Assembly (NCBI RefSeq): GCF_004348685.1
Contig: NZ_SMKO01000042.1
Span: 1 to 55,517 of the forward strand
Length of the DNA stretch: 55,517 nucleotides
Reading direction: 5' to 3'
From: Nonomuraea deserti
Lineage (GTDB): Bacteria; Actinomycetota; Actinomycetes; Streptosporangiales; Streptosporangiaceae
Under the pieces are notes generated by a model. The model was given only the letters and a program-made list of their open reading frames with translations, had not been told where the DNA came from and did not search any database. Numbering within the stretch: position 1 is the stretch's first letter; every line of letters begins with the position of its first letter. A program made the position numbers and the translations under genes. Positions 25,289-33,292 of the stretch are shown piece by piece.

Positions 25289-25780
25289 CTAGTGGCGGTG
25301 GCGGTGGCCGATGACCCGGACCCAGTCCGTGCCCTCGGCGCCGTCCAGCCACCTGGCGCCCTTGTAGATCGCGCGCCAGGTGCCCGACGTGCGAGCCGGC
25401 ACCTTCGTGTGGAAGTAGCCGCTGCGGCTGGTCCTGATCGTGTCGACGTATTCCCACTTGCCGCTGCCCGCCGGCTGGAAGAGGATCACGATCCGCTTCC
25501 AGGCCAGACGGTGCCAGCGCTCGGAGCGCTTGCAGTGGTCGGCGTGGTGCACCGACACGAAACCGCTGATGTAGTCCTTGTCGCACTCGACGGAGAGCTT
25601 GCCCTCAAGGGTGATGGGCCGGCCCCGCCAGGCGGGCTCCGGGTTCGCGTCGAACTGCAGGCTCGTGTGCCCGCCCGCGGCCGGGTCGATGCCCGGGTCG
25701 GCGAGCGCGGGCGAGGCGGCGGTGGCCACCATCGTCGCGCCCAGGGCGGCGGCCGCCAGGCCGGCGGCGAGACGTCGCAT
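25289..25780 (-). CDS. Secreted Ig-like protein
   Basis: A 163-residue exported protein. Residues 1-27 are a Sec signal (RRLAAGLAAAALGA, cleavage after PALA). The mature part is one beta-sandwich-like domain starting with a RGRPITLEGKL strand, a Cys pair (VECDKD and ADHCKR) that could form a disulfide, and the closing GTWRAIYKGARWLDG, where the mature part of the next gene upstream also ends in a similar WRVRY strand. The tail GHRHRH is His-rich. Function is unknown; adhesion or wall binding are possibilities. The upstream 150 bases are unusually AT-rich for this genome. Confidence 0.78.
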   Translation of the reverse strand: MRRLAAGLAAAALGATMVATAASPALADPGIDPAAGGHTSLQFDANPEPAWRGRPITLEGKLSVECDKDYISGFVSVHHADHCKRSERWHRLAWKRIVILFQPAGSGKWEYVDTIRTSRSGYFHTKVPARTSGTWRAIYKGARWLDGAEGTDWVRVIGHRHRH

Positions 25781-25938
25781 CTTCAAAATTGGAATTCCTT
25801 CCCCGTCTGAAACGCACCCCGGGACGGGGCACGTCACTGGCCAATGACGCGTAAGGGTAAAGAAAAGTTGCGACGCAGTTGATCACGATTCTGCATCAGC
25901 GGTTTAGGCCACGCGCTGAATTAATTATGTTTGCTGCA
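25781..25938. promoter_or_regulatory. AT-rich intergenic segment carrying the Ig-like gene promoter
   Basis: This stretch is far more AT-rich than the rest of the window, with runs such as GAATTAATTATG and AAAGAAAAG. On the minus strand TTACCCTTACG offers a -10-like TACCCT upstream of the 25780 start. It may hold a promoter, a nucleoid-protein site, or be foreign in origin. Confidence 0.4.
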
Positions 25939-26814
25939 CTATTGCGCGATTTGTCGGGATTTAGAGACGTCTGCGGCGTAGTGTCCTGTTCCGGGATAGC
26001 GGACGCGCCAGAATCCCCCGGTACGGCCCGAGACCGTCGTGGCGAACGAACCGGCGGCGTCCGTACGCACCTCCCCGATGCGCTCCCAGGCCGAGGATTC
26101 ATCGGCACGCCAGAGAACCTCCAGCGTCTGCTTGGCGAACGGCCCGTAATCGGTGAGACCGCGCGGATCGACCCTGGTCAGCGAACCCCGCAGCCGTACC
26201 TTTCCGCCCGCCGTCCCGTCCACCCGCACGGAGGCGAGCTTCGTGTCACGCCTGAACTGGAACGACTCGTATTCGGTGACCGTCGCGCCGCCCGGACCCG
26301 TCGCGGTGGCGGCGATCGTCCAGGTGCCCGTGGGGTAATAGCGGTTCAGCCTCTTGTCGGGCAGGAAACGCCAGGTCTCCCAGCCCTCGGCCGCCGCTGC
26401 CTGTGTGGCGGGCGAACCCACCCGCCACGCCATCATCGGCGGGAGGTCCGCGGCGGGCTCGCCACCGGTGGCGAGCCGCGGGGCCGCGGAGACCTTCGGC
26501 GACGGGCTCCGGGACGGCGTGGGCGTCGCCGTCGGCTTGTCTAGGGCCGGGGTTTTCGAGCTGAGCGCCGGGGCCGGCGGGGAGCCGGGCTCGACCTTGA
26601 CGGCGACGCCGTGCTTACCCCGTGTCCCCCGGGCGACCACGTCGATCACCAGGCGGACGGAGCCTTTCGGCCCGACGACGGGCTCCGCTGGACGTACGGT
26701 GATGGATCGGATGGCGAGCTCGGTCGCGGCGGAGATCGCGGGCGCGGGCGCCGTGAGCGACCCCGCCGTGAGCGATCCCGCCGCGAGCGAGACGAGAAGA
26801 AGGCTTCTGGTCAT
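25939..26814 (-). CDS. Secreted Ig-like protein, longer paralogue
   Basis: A 291-residue exported protein. The signal peptide (about residues 1-30) contains a duplicated AGSLT encoded by 15-bp repeats. It has an N-terminal beta-strand region (ITVRPAEPVVGPKGSVRLVIDV), a Pro/Ser/Thr-rich linker, and a C-terminal pair of Ig-like segments ending GSFATTVSGRTGGFWRVRYPG. That ending parallels the GTWRAIYKG end of the neighbouring shorter protein, so the two are probably paralogues from a tandem duplication. Function unknown. Confidence 0.76.
   Translation of the reverse strand: MTRSLLLVSLAAGSLTAGSLTAPAPAISAATELAIRSITVRPAEPVVGPKGSVRLVIDVVARGTRGKHGVAVKVEPGSPPAPALSSKTPALDKPTATPTPSRSPSPKVSAAPRLATGGEPAADLPPMMAWRVGSPATQAAAAEGWETWRFLPDKRLNRYYPTGTWTIAATATGPGGATVTEYESFQFRRDTKLASVRVDGTAGGKVRLRGSLTRVDPRGLTDYGPFAKQTLEVLWRADESSAWERIGEVRTDAAGSFATTVSGRTGGFWRVRYPGTGHYAADVSKSRQIAQ
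26750..26794. repeat. Three 15-bp units inside a signal-peptide coding region
   Basis: Units start at 26750, 26765 and 26780. The first two differ by one base (GCCGTGAGCGAYCCC) and the third is more diverged. They encode repeated Ala-Gly-Ser-Leu-Thr in the signal peptide of the longer Ig-like protein and keep its frame. Confidence 0.75.
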
Positions 26815-26940
26815 GAGCGAGACGGTAGGAACCCGCCGGTCATGACCAGGACCACAACACACGCCCCGAATGGCAAAACCGCTCGGAGCGGCCTGTCCCC
26901 CGGGCACGCGCCTCGCGGGTGCGTGCCCCCGCCCGCCCGC

Positions 26941-28782
26941 TCAGCGGGGTCCGGTGTAGAGCCCTTCGATGACGTCGGCGTACTTCTGGTGCACGACGCG
27001 CCGCTTGAGCTTGAGGCTCGGGGTGAGCTCCTCGGTCTCGGCGGTCCACTCGACCCCGAGCAGGGCCCACTTCTTCACCTGCTGCACCCGCGCGAGCTTG
27101 GCGTTGGCGGCCTCGACCGCGGCCCCCACCTCCTTGAGCACCTCGGGGTGCTCGGCCAGCTCGGCGAGCGAGGAGAACGTGACGCCGCGCGCCCGCGCCC
27201 AGCCCGGCGCGACCTCGCCGTCGAGGGTCAGCACCGCCACCGGGTGCGGGCGGTTGTCGCCGTAGGCGAGGGCCTGGCCGATGAGCGCGTGCTCCTTGAG
27301 ATGGTTCTCGATCTCGGCCGGGGAGATGTTCTCGCCGCCCGCGGTGATGATCAGCTCCTTCTTGCGGTCGACGACCCGGTAGAAGCCGTCGTCGTCGACC
27401 GTGCCGATGTCGCCCGTGTGCAGCCAGCCGTCGGCGTCGACGAGCTCGGCGGTGGCCTGCGGGCGGTTGAGGTAGCCGCGGGTGTTGAGCGGGCTGCGGG
27501 TGAGGATCTCGCCGTCCTCGGCGATGCGGATCTCGACGCCGGGCTCGGCCCTGCCGACGCTGCCCAGGCGGTAGCAGTCGGGGCTGTTGCCGGTGAACGC
27601 GCCGGTCGTCTCCGTCATGCCGTACACGTCGATGACCTTGAGCCCGAGCCCGGCGTAGAAGCGCTGCACCTCGGCGGGCAGGGGCGCGGCGCCGGTGGCG
27701 GTCCACTCGGCACGGTCGAACCCGATCATGCCGCGGATGACCGACAGGAGGGAGGCGTCGGCCTGGTCGTAGGCGGACTGGATCTCGGGGGTGACGGTGC
27801 GGCCGTACTGGCCGGCCTCGATGTACGCGACGCCGGCCCTCATGGCCGCGCGTACGGCCGCCTGCCGCTCCTCCGGCTGGGTGGCGAGCACGGCCGACAA
27901 GCGGGCCATCATCTTCTCCCACACCCGGGGCACCCCGAAGAACATCATCGGCCTGACCTGCCCCAGCGTGCCGCCCAGGTTGGCCAGGTCGGTGCAGAAG
28001 TAGACGTGGGAGGCCTTGACCAGCGGCAGGTAGAGGCTGAGCACCCGCTCGGCGATGTGCGCGTAGGTCAGATAGGAGATCTGCGTGCCCTCGGTGGGCA
28101 GCGAGGCGAGGCGGTCGGTGGAGGCGACCTCGTAGAAGATGTTCGTGTGCGTCAGGGGCACGCCCTTGGGCATGCCGGTGGTGCCGGAGGTGTACAGGAC
28201 GGTGGCCACGTCGTCGGGGGTGACCGCGCGCCAGCGCGTCTCGGTCTCACCGGGGTCGGCGGCCAGGCGTTCGCGGCCGAGCCGGAGGAAGTCCGTCCAC
28301 GCCAGGAAACGCTCGCCGTCGGGCGCCCCCTCCAGCATGATGATCGTGCGCAGGCCGTCGAGCCGGTCGAGCACCGGCTGCCAGCGGGCGAGTTCGGCCG
28401 GCCCGCCGAGCACCGCGCATTTCGCCCCCACGTCGCCGGCCACGAACGCGATCTGGTCGGGCGCGAACGTCGAGTAGACCGTGCAGCCGGCGCCGCCCGC
28501 GTGCACCACGCCCAGGTCGGCGAGCACGTGCTCGCTGCGGTTGACCATCATGAGCGCCACGGTGTCGCCCGCCTGGAGCCCGAGCGCGGCGAATCCGGCG
28601 GCGATCTCCAGGATCCGCCGCCTGGCCTGCGCGTAGGTCAGCGTGCGCCAGCCGTCGCCGTCGGGGTCGGAGTAGGCGGGTGCGTCGGGGTGCTGCTCGG
28701 CGGCCTGAGCGAGCTGCCGGCAGACGGTCATGCCGGCGATCTGCCGCTGGATCTCCGCCCGCACGTCGAGGACTTCGGCCAT
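26941..28782 (-). CDS. Long-chain fatty-acid-CoA ligase (AMP-forming)
   Basis: A 613-residue ANL-superfamily enzyme that activates fatty acids with ATP and CoA. The phosphate-binding loop is YTSGTTGMPKG, followed by THTNIFYEV. GAAPLPAEVQRFYAGLG, YGMTETTG (adenine-binding), WLHTGDIGTVDDDGFYRVVDRKKELI (hinge) and the late SPAEIENHLKEH complete the set. The length and FadD15-like pattern indicate a stand-alone cytoplasmic or membrane-associated acyl-CoA synthetase. It has its own upstream region and is divergent from the POT transporter. Confidence 0.94.
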   Translation of the reverse strand: MAEVLDVRAEIQRQIAGMTVCRQLAQAAEQHPDAPAYSDPDGDGWRTLTYAQARRRILEIAAGFAALGLQAGDTVALMMVNRSEHVLADLGVVHAGGAGCTVYSTFAPDQIAFVAGDVGAKCAVLGGPAELARWQPVLDRLDGLRTIIMLEGAPDGERFLAWTDFLRLGRERLAADPGETETRWRAVTPDDVATVLYTSGTTGMPKGVPLTHTNIFYEVASTDRLASLPTEGTQISYLTYAHIAERVLSLYLPLVKASHVYFCTDLANLGGTLGQVRPMMFFGVPRVWEKMMARLSAVLATQPEERQAAVRAAMRAGVAYIEAGQYGRTVTPEIQSAYDQADASLLSVIRGMIGFDRAEWTATGAAPLPAEVQRFYAGLGLKVIDVYGMTETTGAFTGNSPDCYRLGSVGRAEPGVEIRIAEDGEILTRSPLNTRGYLNRPQATAELVDADGWLHTGDIGTVDDDGFYRVVDRKKELIITAGGENISPAEIENHLKEHALIGQALAYGDNRPHPVAVLTLDGEVAPGWARARGVTFSSLAELAEHPEVLKEVGAAVEAANAKLARVQQVKKWALLGVEWTAETEELTPSLKLKRRVVHQKYADVIEGLYTGPR

Positions 28783-28933
28783 GGCGCGCGCCTCCCGTCA
28801 GTATTCACTTGCATGAATGGCATGCATCGCACCACACCCCGGGGGTGGCGGCAAGAGCTCGCGGGGAAACACCCGCGTCCCTCACCTGGAGCGATATTTC
28901 GTTTACGTTCGGTGCCGTGGGAGGGGGCGGCGC

Positions 28934-30412
28934 ATGACCGACGGCGGCAGGACGTTCTTCGGGCACCCGTGGGGCCTGGCCACGCTGTTCGGCACCGAGA
29001 TGTGGGAGCGGTTCAGCTGGTACGGCCTGCGCGCGATCCTGGCCACGTTCCTGGCCGCCTCGCCCGCCCACCAGGGCCTCGGCATGTCGGACGTGACCGC
29101 CCAGGCGGTCGTGGGCGTCTACGGGGCGCTCATCTACCTGGTGGCCCTGCCCGGCGGGTGGATCGCCGACCGCATCCTCGGTGCGCGCAGGTCGGTGTTC
29201 TGGGGCGGGTTCGTCATCATGCTGGGGCACATCAGCATGGCGATCCCGGTGACGTCGGCCTTCTTCGTCTGGCTCGGCCTGCTGCTCATCATCTCCGGCA
29301 CCGGCCTGCTCAAGCCCAACATCTCCGTCATGGTCGGCCGCCTCTACGCCGACAGCGACGACGCGCGCCGCGACGCGGCGTTCTCGCTGTTCTACTTCGG
29401 CATCAACCTGGGCGCCTTCTTCGCGCCGATCGTCGTCGGCTGGCTGGCCGCGGGCGACCGCTGGCACCTGGGCTTCAGCGCCGCCGCGGTCGGCATGGCG
29501 TTCGGCCTGGTCCAGTACGTCTGGGGCGGCAGGGCCCTCAGGGGCGTGGGCGAGCGGCCGGGCCTGCGCCTGTCGCCGCGGGAGCGCCGGAAATTCGGCC
29601 GCCTGATCGCCCTGGCGGCGGGCGCGACGGCGGGCCTGCTGGTCGTGTGGGCGGCGACCGGCACCTTCACGGTCGACCGGCTCACCCTGGTGGTCACGGT
29701 GATCATCCTGCTCGTGCCCGTCGCGTACTTCGGCTACATCCTGCTGGGCAGCCACAATCTCACGCAGGACGAGCGGATCCGGATGAAGGCCTACATCTGG
29801 CTGTTCGTGGCCGCGTCCATCTTCTGGATGATCTTCGATCTGGCGCCCAGCAAGCTGCTCTTCTTCGCCCAGGACCACACCGAGCTGTCGCTGTTCGGGA
29901 TCGCGATCCAGCCGGCCACGACGCAGTCGTTCAACCCCCTCTTCATCATGATCTTCGCGCCGGTGTTCGCGGCGTTGTGGCTGCGGGTGGGCACGCGGGT
30001 GAGCACGCCGCAGAAGTTCGGCTTCGCGCTGGTCATGGTGGGGGCGAGCTTCGTGGTCATGGCGGTCGCTGCGGCGCTGGCCGGGGCGGGCAGGGTGTCG
30101 GTGTGGTGGCTGGTTCTGGTCTACCTGATCCAGGTGTTCGGCGAGCTGTCGCTGAGCCCGGTCGGGCTGTCGGTGACGGCGAAGCTGGCGCCGGAGGCGT
30201 TCAAGGGGCAGATGCTCGGCGTCTGGTTCATCGCGGTGTCGGTGGGCGACGCGGTCGGCGGGCAGACGGGGCGGCTCACCGCCGTGCTGACGGACCCGAT
30301 GTACTACCTGGTGCTGGCGCTGGCGGCGATGGCGGCGGGGCTCGCGCTGTTCATGTTCACCCGGCGGCTGCGGGTGATGATGGCCGAGCATCATGAGCCC
30401 GCCATGCGGTAG
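28934..30412 (+). CDS. POT/PTR2-family proton-coupled peptide transporter
   Basis: A 492-residue inner-membrane transporter with about 14 helices. The family signature ExxER appears in FGTEMWERFSWYGLRAIL (helix 1), and the PTR2 signature in FSLFYFGINLGAFFAPIV. SGTGLLKPNISVMVG follows the expected helix 4. It should import di- and tripeptides with protons. The ATG at 28934 follows GAGGGGGCGGCGC. The next gene starts 11 bases after its stop. Confidence 0.92.
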   Translation: MTDGGRTFFGHPWGLATLFGTEMWERFSWYGLRAILATFLAASPAHQGLGMSDVTAQAVVGVYGALIYLVALPGGWIADRILGARRSVFWGGFVIMLGHISMAIPVTSAFFVWLGLLLIISGTGLLKPNISVMVGRLYADSDDARRDAAFSLFYFGINLGAFFAPIVVGWLAAGDRWHLGFSAAAVGMAFGLVQYVWGGRALRGVGERPGLRLSPRERRKFGRLIALAAGATAGLLVVWAATGTFTVDRLTLVVTVIILLVPVAYFGYILLGSHNLTQDERIRMKAYIWLFVAASIFWMIFDLAPSKLLFFAQDHTELSLFGIAIQPATTQSFNPLFIMIFAPVFAALWLRVGTRVSTPQKFGFALVMVGASFVVMAVAAALAGAGRVSVWWLVLVYLIQVFGELSLSPVGLSVTAKLAPEAFKGQMLGVWFIAVSVGDAVGGQTGRLTAVLTDPMYYLVLALAAMAAGLALFMFTRRLRVMMAEHHEPAMR

Positions 30413-30423
30413 ACATTCCCAAC

Positions 30424-31032
30424 GTGTCCGAGATTCTCGACCTGGCAGGCATCTTCGTCTTCGCGCTGACGGGGGCGTTGATGGGGGTGCGCAAGCGGCT
30501 CGACGTGGTCGGGATGGCGATGCTCGCCGAGATCACCGCCCTGGGCGGGGGCGTCGTACGCGACCTGATCCTCAACGTCCGGCCCGCCGCCTTCCAGAGC
30601 GTCGGCTACGTGCTGGTGCCGCTGGTGGCTACGGTGATCGTCTTCTACTGGCATCCGCACGTCACGAAGGTGATGCCGGTCATCCTGGTGCTCGACGCGG
30701 CGGGGCTGGGCCTGTTCTGCGCCGTCGGCACGGCCAAGGCCATGGAGTACGGTCTCAGCCCTCTGCACGCCACCGTGCTGGGGATCACCACGGCCGTGGG
30801 CGGCGGCATGCTGCGCGACGTGCTGGCCGGGGAGATCCCGACGCTGCTCTACGACCGCCAGCTCTACGCCGTGCCCGCCCTGGTGGGGTCGGCGACGATG
30901 GCGGCGCTGTCCTCCTACGGCCTGCACGGCTGGCCCGCGACGCTGGCGGCGGCCGTGCTGGCGTTCGGGCTGCGCATCGTGGCGATGCGCCGCAGGTGGC
31001 AGGCGCCGCTGGCCCGGGGGGCCGGCGAGTGA
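30424..31032 (+). CDS. TRIC-type cation channel family protein (UPF0126)
   Basis: A 202-residue membrane protein with two homologous three-helix units, each marked by GGGxxRDxL: GGGVVRDLIL and GGGMLRDVLA. This is the bacterial TRIC/YadS fold, trimeric cation channels of uncertain physiology. A seventh helix is followed by a basic tail. The GTG start lies 11 bases after the POT transporter, so the two may be co-transcribed. Confidence 0.9.
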   Translation: MSEILDLAGIFVFALTGALMGVRKRLDVVGMAMLAEITALGGGVVRDLILNVRPAAFQSVGYVLVPLVATVIVFYWHPHVTKVMPVILVLDAAGLGLFCAVGTAKAMEYGLSPLHATVLGITTAVGGGMLRDVLAGEIPTLLYDRQLYAVPALVGSATMAALSSYGLHGWPATLAAAVLAFGLRIVAMRRRWQAPLARGAGE

Positions 31033-31039
31033 GCGCCCC

Positions 31040-32470
31040 TCACACCATCGCGATGAGGGACTCGGGCGGGCGGGAGCCGCCGGCGGCGCCGTGGTCGCGG
31101 GCGGCGCGGATCCGGACGAGCGCGTCCTCCAGGATGCGGGGCGGCTGCGTGTACGGCAGCCGCAGGTAACCCTCGTGCGTCCCCTCCAGGCCGAACCAGG
31201 GGCCGGGCGCGAGGCGTACGCCGTGGCAGGCCGCCGCCTCGGCGAGCGGGGTGGAGCCGCCCCGGTCGAGGCGCACCCAGAGCGTGCCCCCGCCGCGCGG
31301 CACGGTGAACGTCCACTCCGGCAGGTGCTCGCGCAGCCCGGACACCAGCGCGTCGCGGGAGGCGCGCAGCGTGCGGCGGCGCTCGGCCCGCGTCTCCTCC
31401 AGCCGGTCGAACAGCCGCGCCACCGCGAGCTGCTCCATCACCGGGCTGGCGATGTCCACCGCCGAACGGTACGTGGCCAGCCGCCGGGCCAGCGCGGCCG
31501 TGGCGCGGATCCAGCCGATGCGCAGCCCGCCCCACCACAGCTTCGACGCGGAGCCGATGCTGATCACGCGGCTGTCGGTGTCGAACGAGCCCATCGGCGA
31601 CGTGCGCGGCACCTCGTCCAGCGCGAGCTCCGACCAGGTCTCGTCCACCAGCAGCAGCGTGTCCACGCGCCGGGCGGCGCCCACGACGGCGGCGCGGGTG
31701 GCGTCGTCCATGAGGGCGCCCGTCGGGTTCTGGAAGTCGGGCATGAGGTAGGCGAGACGGCTCGCGGACTGGCGCATGGCGCAGGTCAGCAGGTCGTCCT
31801 GCCAGCCTTCGTGCGAGATCCCGACCGGGACGATCCTGGCGCCGCCGCGGCGGGCCGCGTCGATGGCGTGCGGGTACGTCGGCGACTCCACGAGCACCGG
31901 GTCGCCCTGGCCGACGAGGAGCCCCATGACGAGCTGGATGGCGTGCTGGGAGCCGGTGGTGACGACGATCTGCTCGGGCCTCGTCGCCAGGCCCCTGGCG
32001 GTGTAGGCGGCGGCGATGCGCTCCCTGAGCACCGGCAGGCCCATGGGGTCGTAGCCGATGCCCATGCCGTACCTCGGCAGGTCTTCCAGCGCCTCCGCCA
32101 TGGCCTCGCGCAGCGCCGTGGGCGCGGGCGGGGCGGCGGTCTGGAGCTGGATCAGGCCGTCGCCGTCGGTGCCGAGCCACGGGTTGTCGGCGGTGGTGGC
32201 CGGATCGGGCAGGGCCGTCCAGCTGCCAGAGCCCTGGCGGCTCTCCAGGTAGCCTTGTTCGCGCAGCAGGTCGTAGGCGGCGGTCACGGTGGTGCGGCTG
32301 ACCTTGAGGGTCTCGGCGAGGTGGCGCTCGGCGGGCATGCGGACCCGCACGGGAAGCCGGCCGTCCATGATCAGAGCCCGCACGCCGCCCGCCAGGGCCC
32401 GGTAATACGGCCGCGTGGCGGGGTCGATCTTCAGGAGCCGGGCCGCCTGGGTGGCCGACACATATCGCAT
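31040..32470 (-). CDS. MocR-family regulator (GntR helix-turn-helix plus aminotransferase domain)
   Basis: A 476-residue MocR protein. The N-terminal winged helix (about residues 20-90) contains MPAERHLAETLKVSRTTVTAAYDLLREQGYL. The C-terminal fold-type I aminotransferase domain has TTGSQHAIQL, PDFQNPTGALM and the PLP-binding Lys in SASKLWWGGLRIGW. Family members bind PLP or a PLP-amino-acid adduct and control an adjacent gene, often YczE-type. The divergent YczE-like gene 63 bases away matches this arrangement. Confidence 0.92.
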   Translation of the reverse strand: MRYVSATQAARLLKIDPATRPYYRALAGGVRALIMDGRLPVRVRMPAERHLAETLKVSRTTVTAAYDLLREQGYLESRQGSGSWTALPDPATTADNPWLGTDGDGLIQLQTAAPPAPTALREAMAEALEDLPRYGMGIGYDPMGLPVLRERIAAAYTARGLATRPEQIVVTTGSQHAIQLVMGLLVGQGDPVLVESPTYPHAIDAARRGGARIVPVGISHEGWQDDLLTCAMRQSASRLAYLMPDFQNPTGALMDDATRAAVVGAARRVDTLLLVDETWSELALDEVPRTSPMGSFDTDSRVISIGSASKLWWGGLRIGWIRATAALARRLATYRSAVDIASPVMEQLAVARLFDRLEETRAERRRTLRASRDALVSGLREHLPEWTFTVPRGGGTLWVRLDRGGSTPLAEAAACHGVRLAPGPWFGLEGTHEGYLRLPYTQPPRILEDALVRIRAARDHGAAGGSRPPESLIAMV

Positions 32471-32471
32471 A

Positions 32472-32521
32472 AGGCCACTTTTCGTGATTGGTTCTGTTTT
32501 GGCAAGCCCGTGGCCTGCCAC
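32472..32521. promoter_or_regulatory. Divergent MocR/YczE promoter with inverted repeats
   Basis: AGGCCAC (32472-32478) and GTGGCCT (32510-32516) form a perfect 7-base inverted repeat 31 bases apart. GTGGCCTGCCAC (32510-32521) is itself a 5-2-5 palindrome. They lie between the two start codons where MocR would bind. A TTGGTTCTGTTTTGG stretch between them is the only AT-rich segment and may hold promoter elements. Confidence 0.5.
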
Positions 32522-32533
32522 TCTGGGTCCACT

Positions 32534-33136
32534 ATGAGCGACACGACCGCCCCGCGGGTGGACTCCCTGCCCGCGCGCCTGCTCCGCCTCTACGGCGGGC
32601 TGGCCCTGTACGGGCTCGGCATCGGGCTCCAGGTGGAGTCCGGCCTGGGCAACGGCCCCTGGGACGTCTTCCACCAGGGCCTGGCGATCAGGGCCGGGAT
32701 GACCATGGGCACCATGATCATTATTGTCGGCGCCCTGGTCATGCTGCTGTGGATCCCGCTGAAGCAGAAGCCGGGCGTCGGGACCATCAGCAACGTGGTG
32801 TTCGTGGGGCTGTTCGCCGACGCCGCGATCTTCCTGCTCCCCACGCCGGGGCACCTCGCGGTCCAGGCGTCGTACATCGCGCTCGGGGTCGTCTCCATCG
32901 CCCTGGCCACGGTGCTGTACATCAGCGCGGGAATGGGCCCGGGTCCGCGCGACGGCATCATGACCGGGCTGATGCGGCTCGGCCTGTCCGTACGGCTCGG
33001 GCGTTCCGTCATCGAGATCACCGTGCTGGCCGCCGGGTGGCTGCTCGACGGCACCGTGGGCGTGGGAACGCTGGTGTTCGCGCTGGCCATCGGGCCGTTG
33101 ACGCAACTGTTCACCCGCTGGTTCCCGCTGACGTGA
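32534..33136 (+). CDS. YczE/YitT-like integral membrane protein
   Basis: A 200-residue protein with five or six hydrophobic helices. The conserved GLALYGLGIGLQVESGLGNGPWDVFHQGLA near the N-terminus and GPGPRDGIMTGLMRL in the middle are typical of YczE-like proteins, whose transport substrate is unknown. The divergent MocR regulator suggests a role linked to vitamin B6 or an amino acid. Confidence 0.86.
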   Translation: MSDTTAPRVDSLPARLLRLYGGLALYGLGIGLQVESGLGNGPWDVFHQGLAIRAGMTMGTMIIIVGALVMLLWIPLKQKPGVGTISNVVFVGLFADAAIFLLPTPGHLAVQASYIALGVVSIALATVLYISAGMGPGPRDGIMTGLMRLGLSVRLGRSVIEITVLAAGWLLDGTVGVGTLVFALAIGPLTQLFTRWFPLT

Positions 33137-33138
33137 TC

Positions 33139-33185
33139 CCGTGGCCGGTCCGGGCATGACGCGACGTGATCCGGCCCGGCCACGG
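33139..33185. terminator. Long hairpin after the YczE-like gene
   Basis: Arms 33139-33153 and 33171-33185 form a 15-bp stem with one mismatch (CCGTGGCCGG core) around a 17-base loop. It starts three bases after the stop codon. No T-tract follows. Confidence 0.65.
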
Positions 33186-33280
33186 CATCACCCCGTGCTC
33201 CCGTAGGCCCCGCTTCGCCGCGCGGGACGAGTTCGCTTCCGGTCTTGCGGCTGGAGCCGGAGCACCGCGGACGATTCCGG

Positions 33281-33292
33281 TAGCGTCTAGGC
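33281..33292 (+). promoter_or_regulatory. Candidate -10 box giving a leaderless GH15 transcript
   Basis: TAGCGT (33281-33286) ends six bases before the ATG of the GH15 gene. There is no Shine-Dalgarno in the gap (CTAGGC). This matches the spacing of leaderless actinobacterial genes. Confidence 0.5.

Noticed and set aside
26611..30396. A 1261-codon plus-strand open frame
   Set aside because: It is antisense to the acyl-CoA ligase and out of frame through the POT transporter. The translation is low-complexity Gly/Arg/His with no domain, as expected for shadow frames in very GC-rich DNA.
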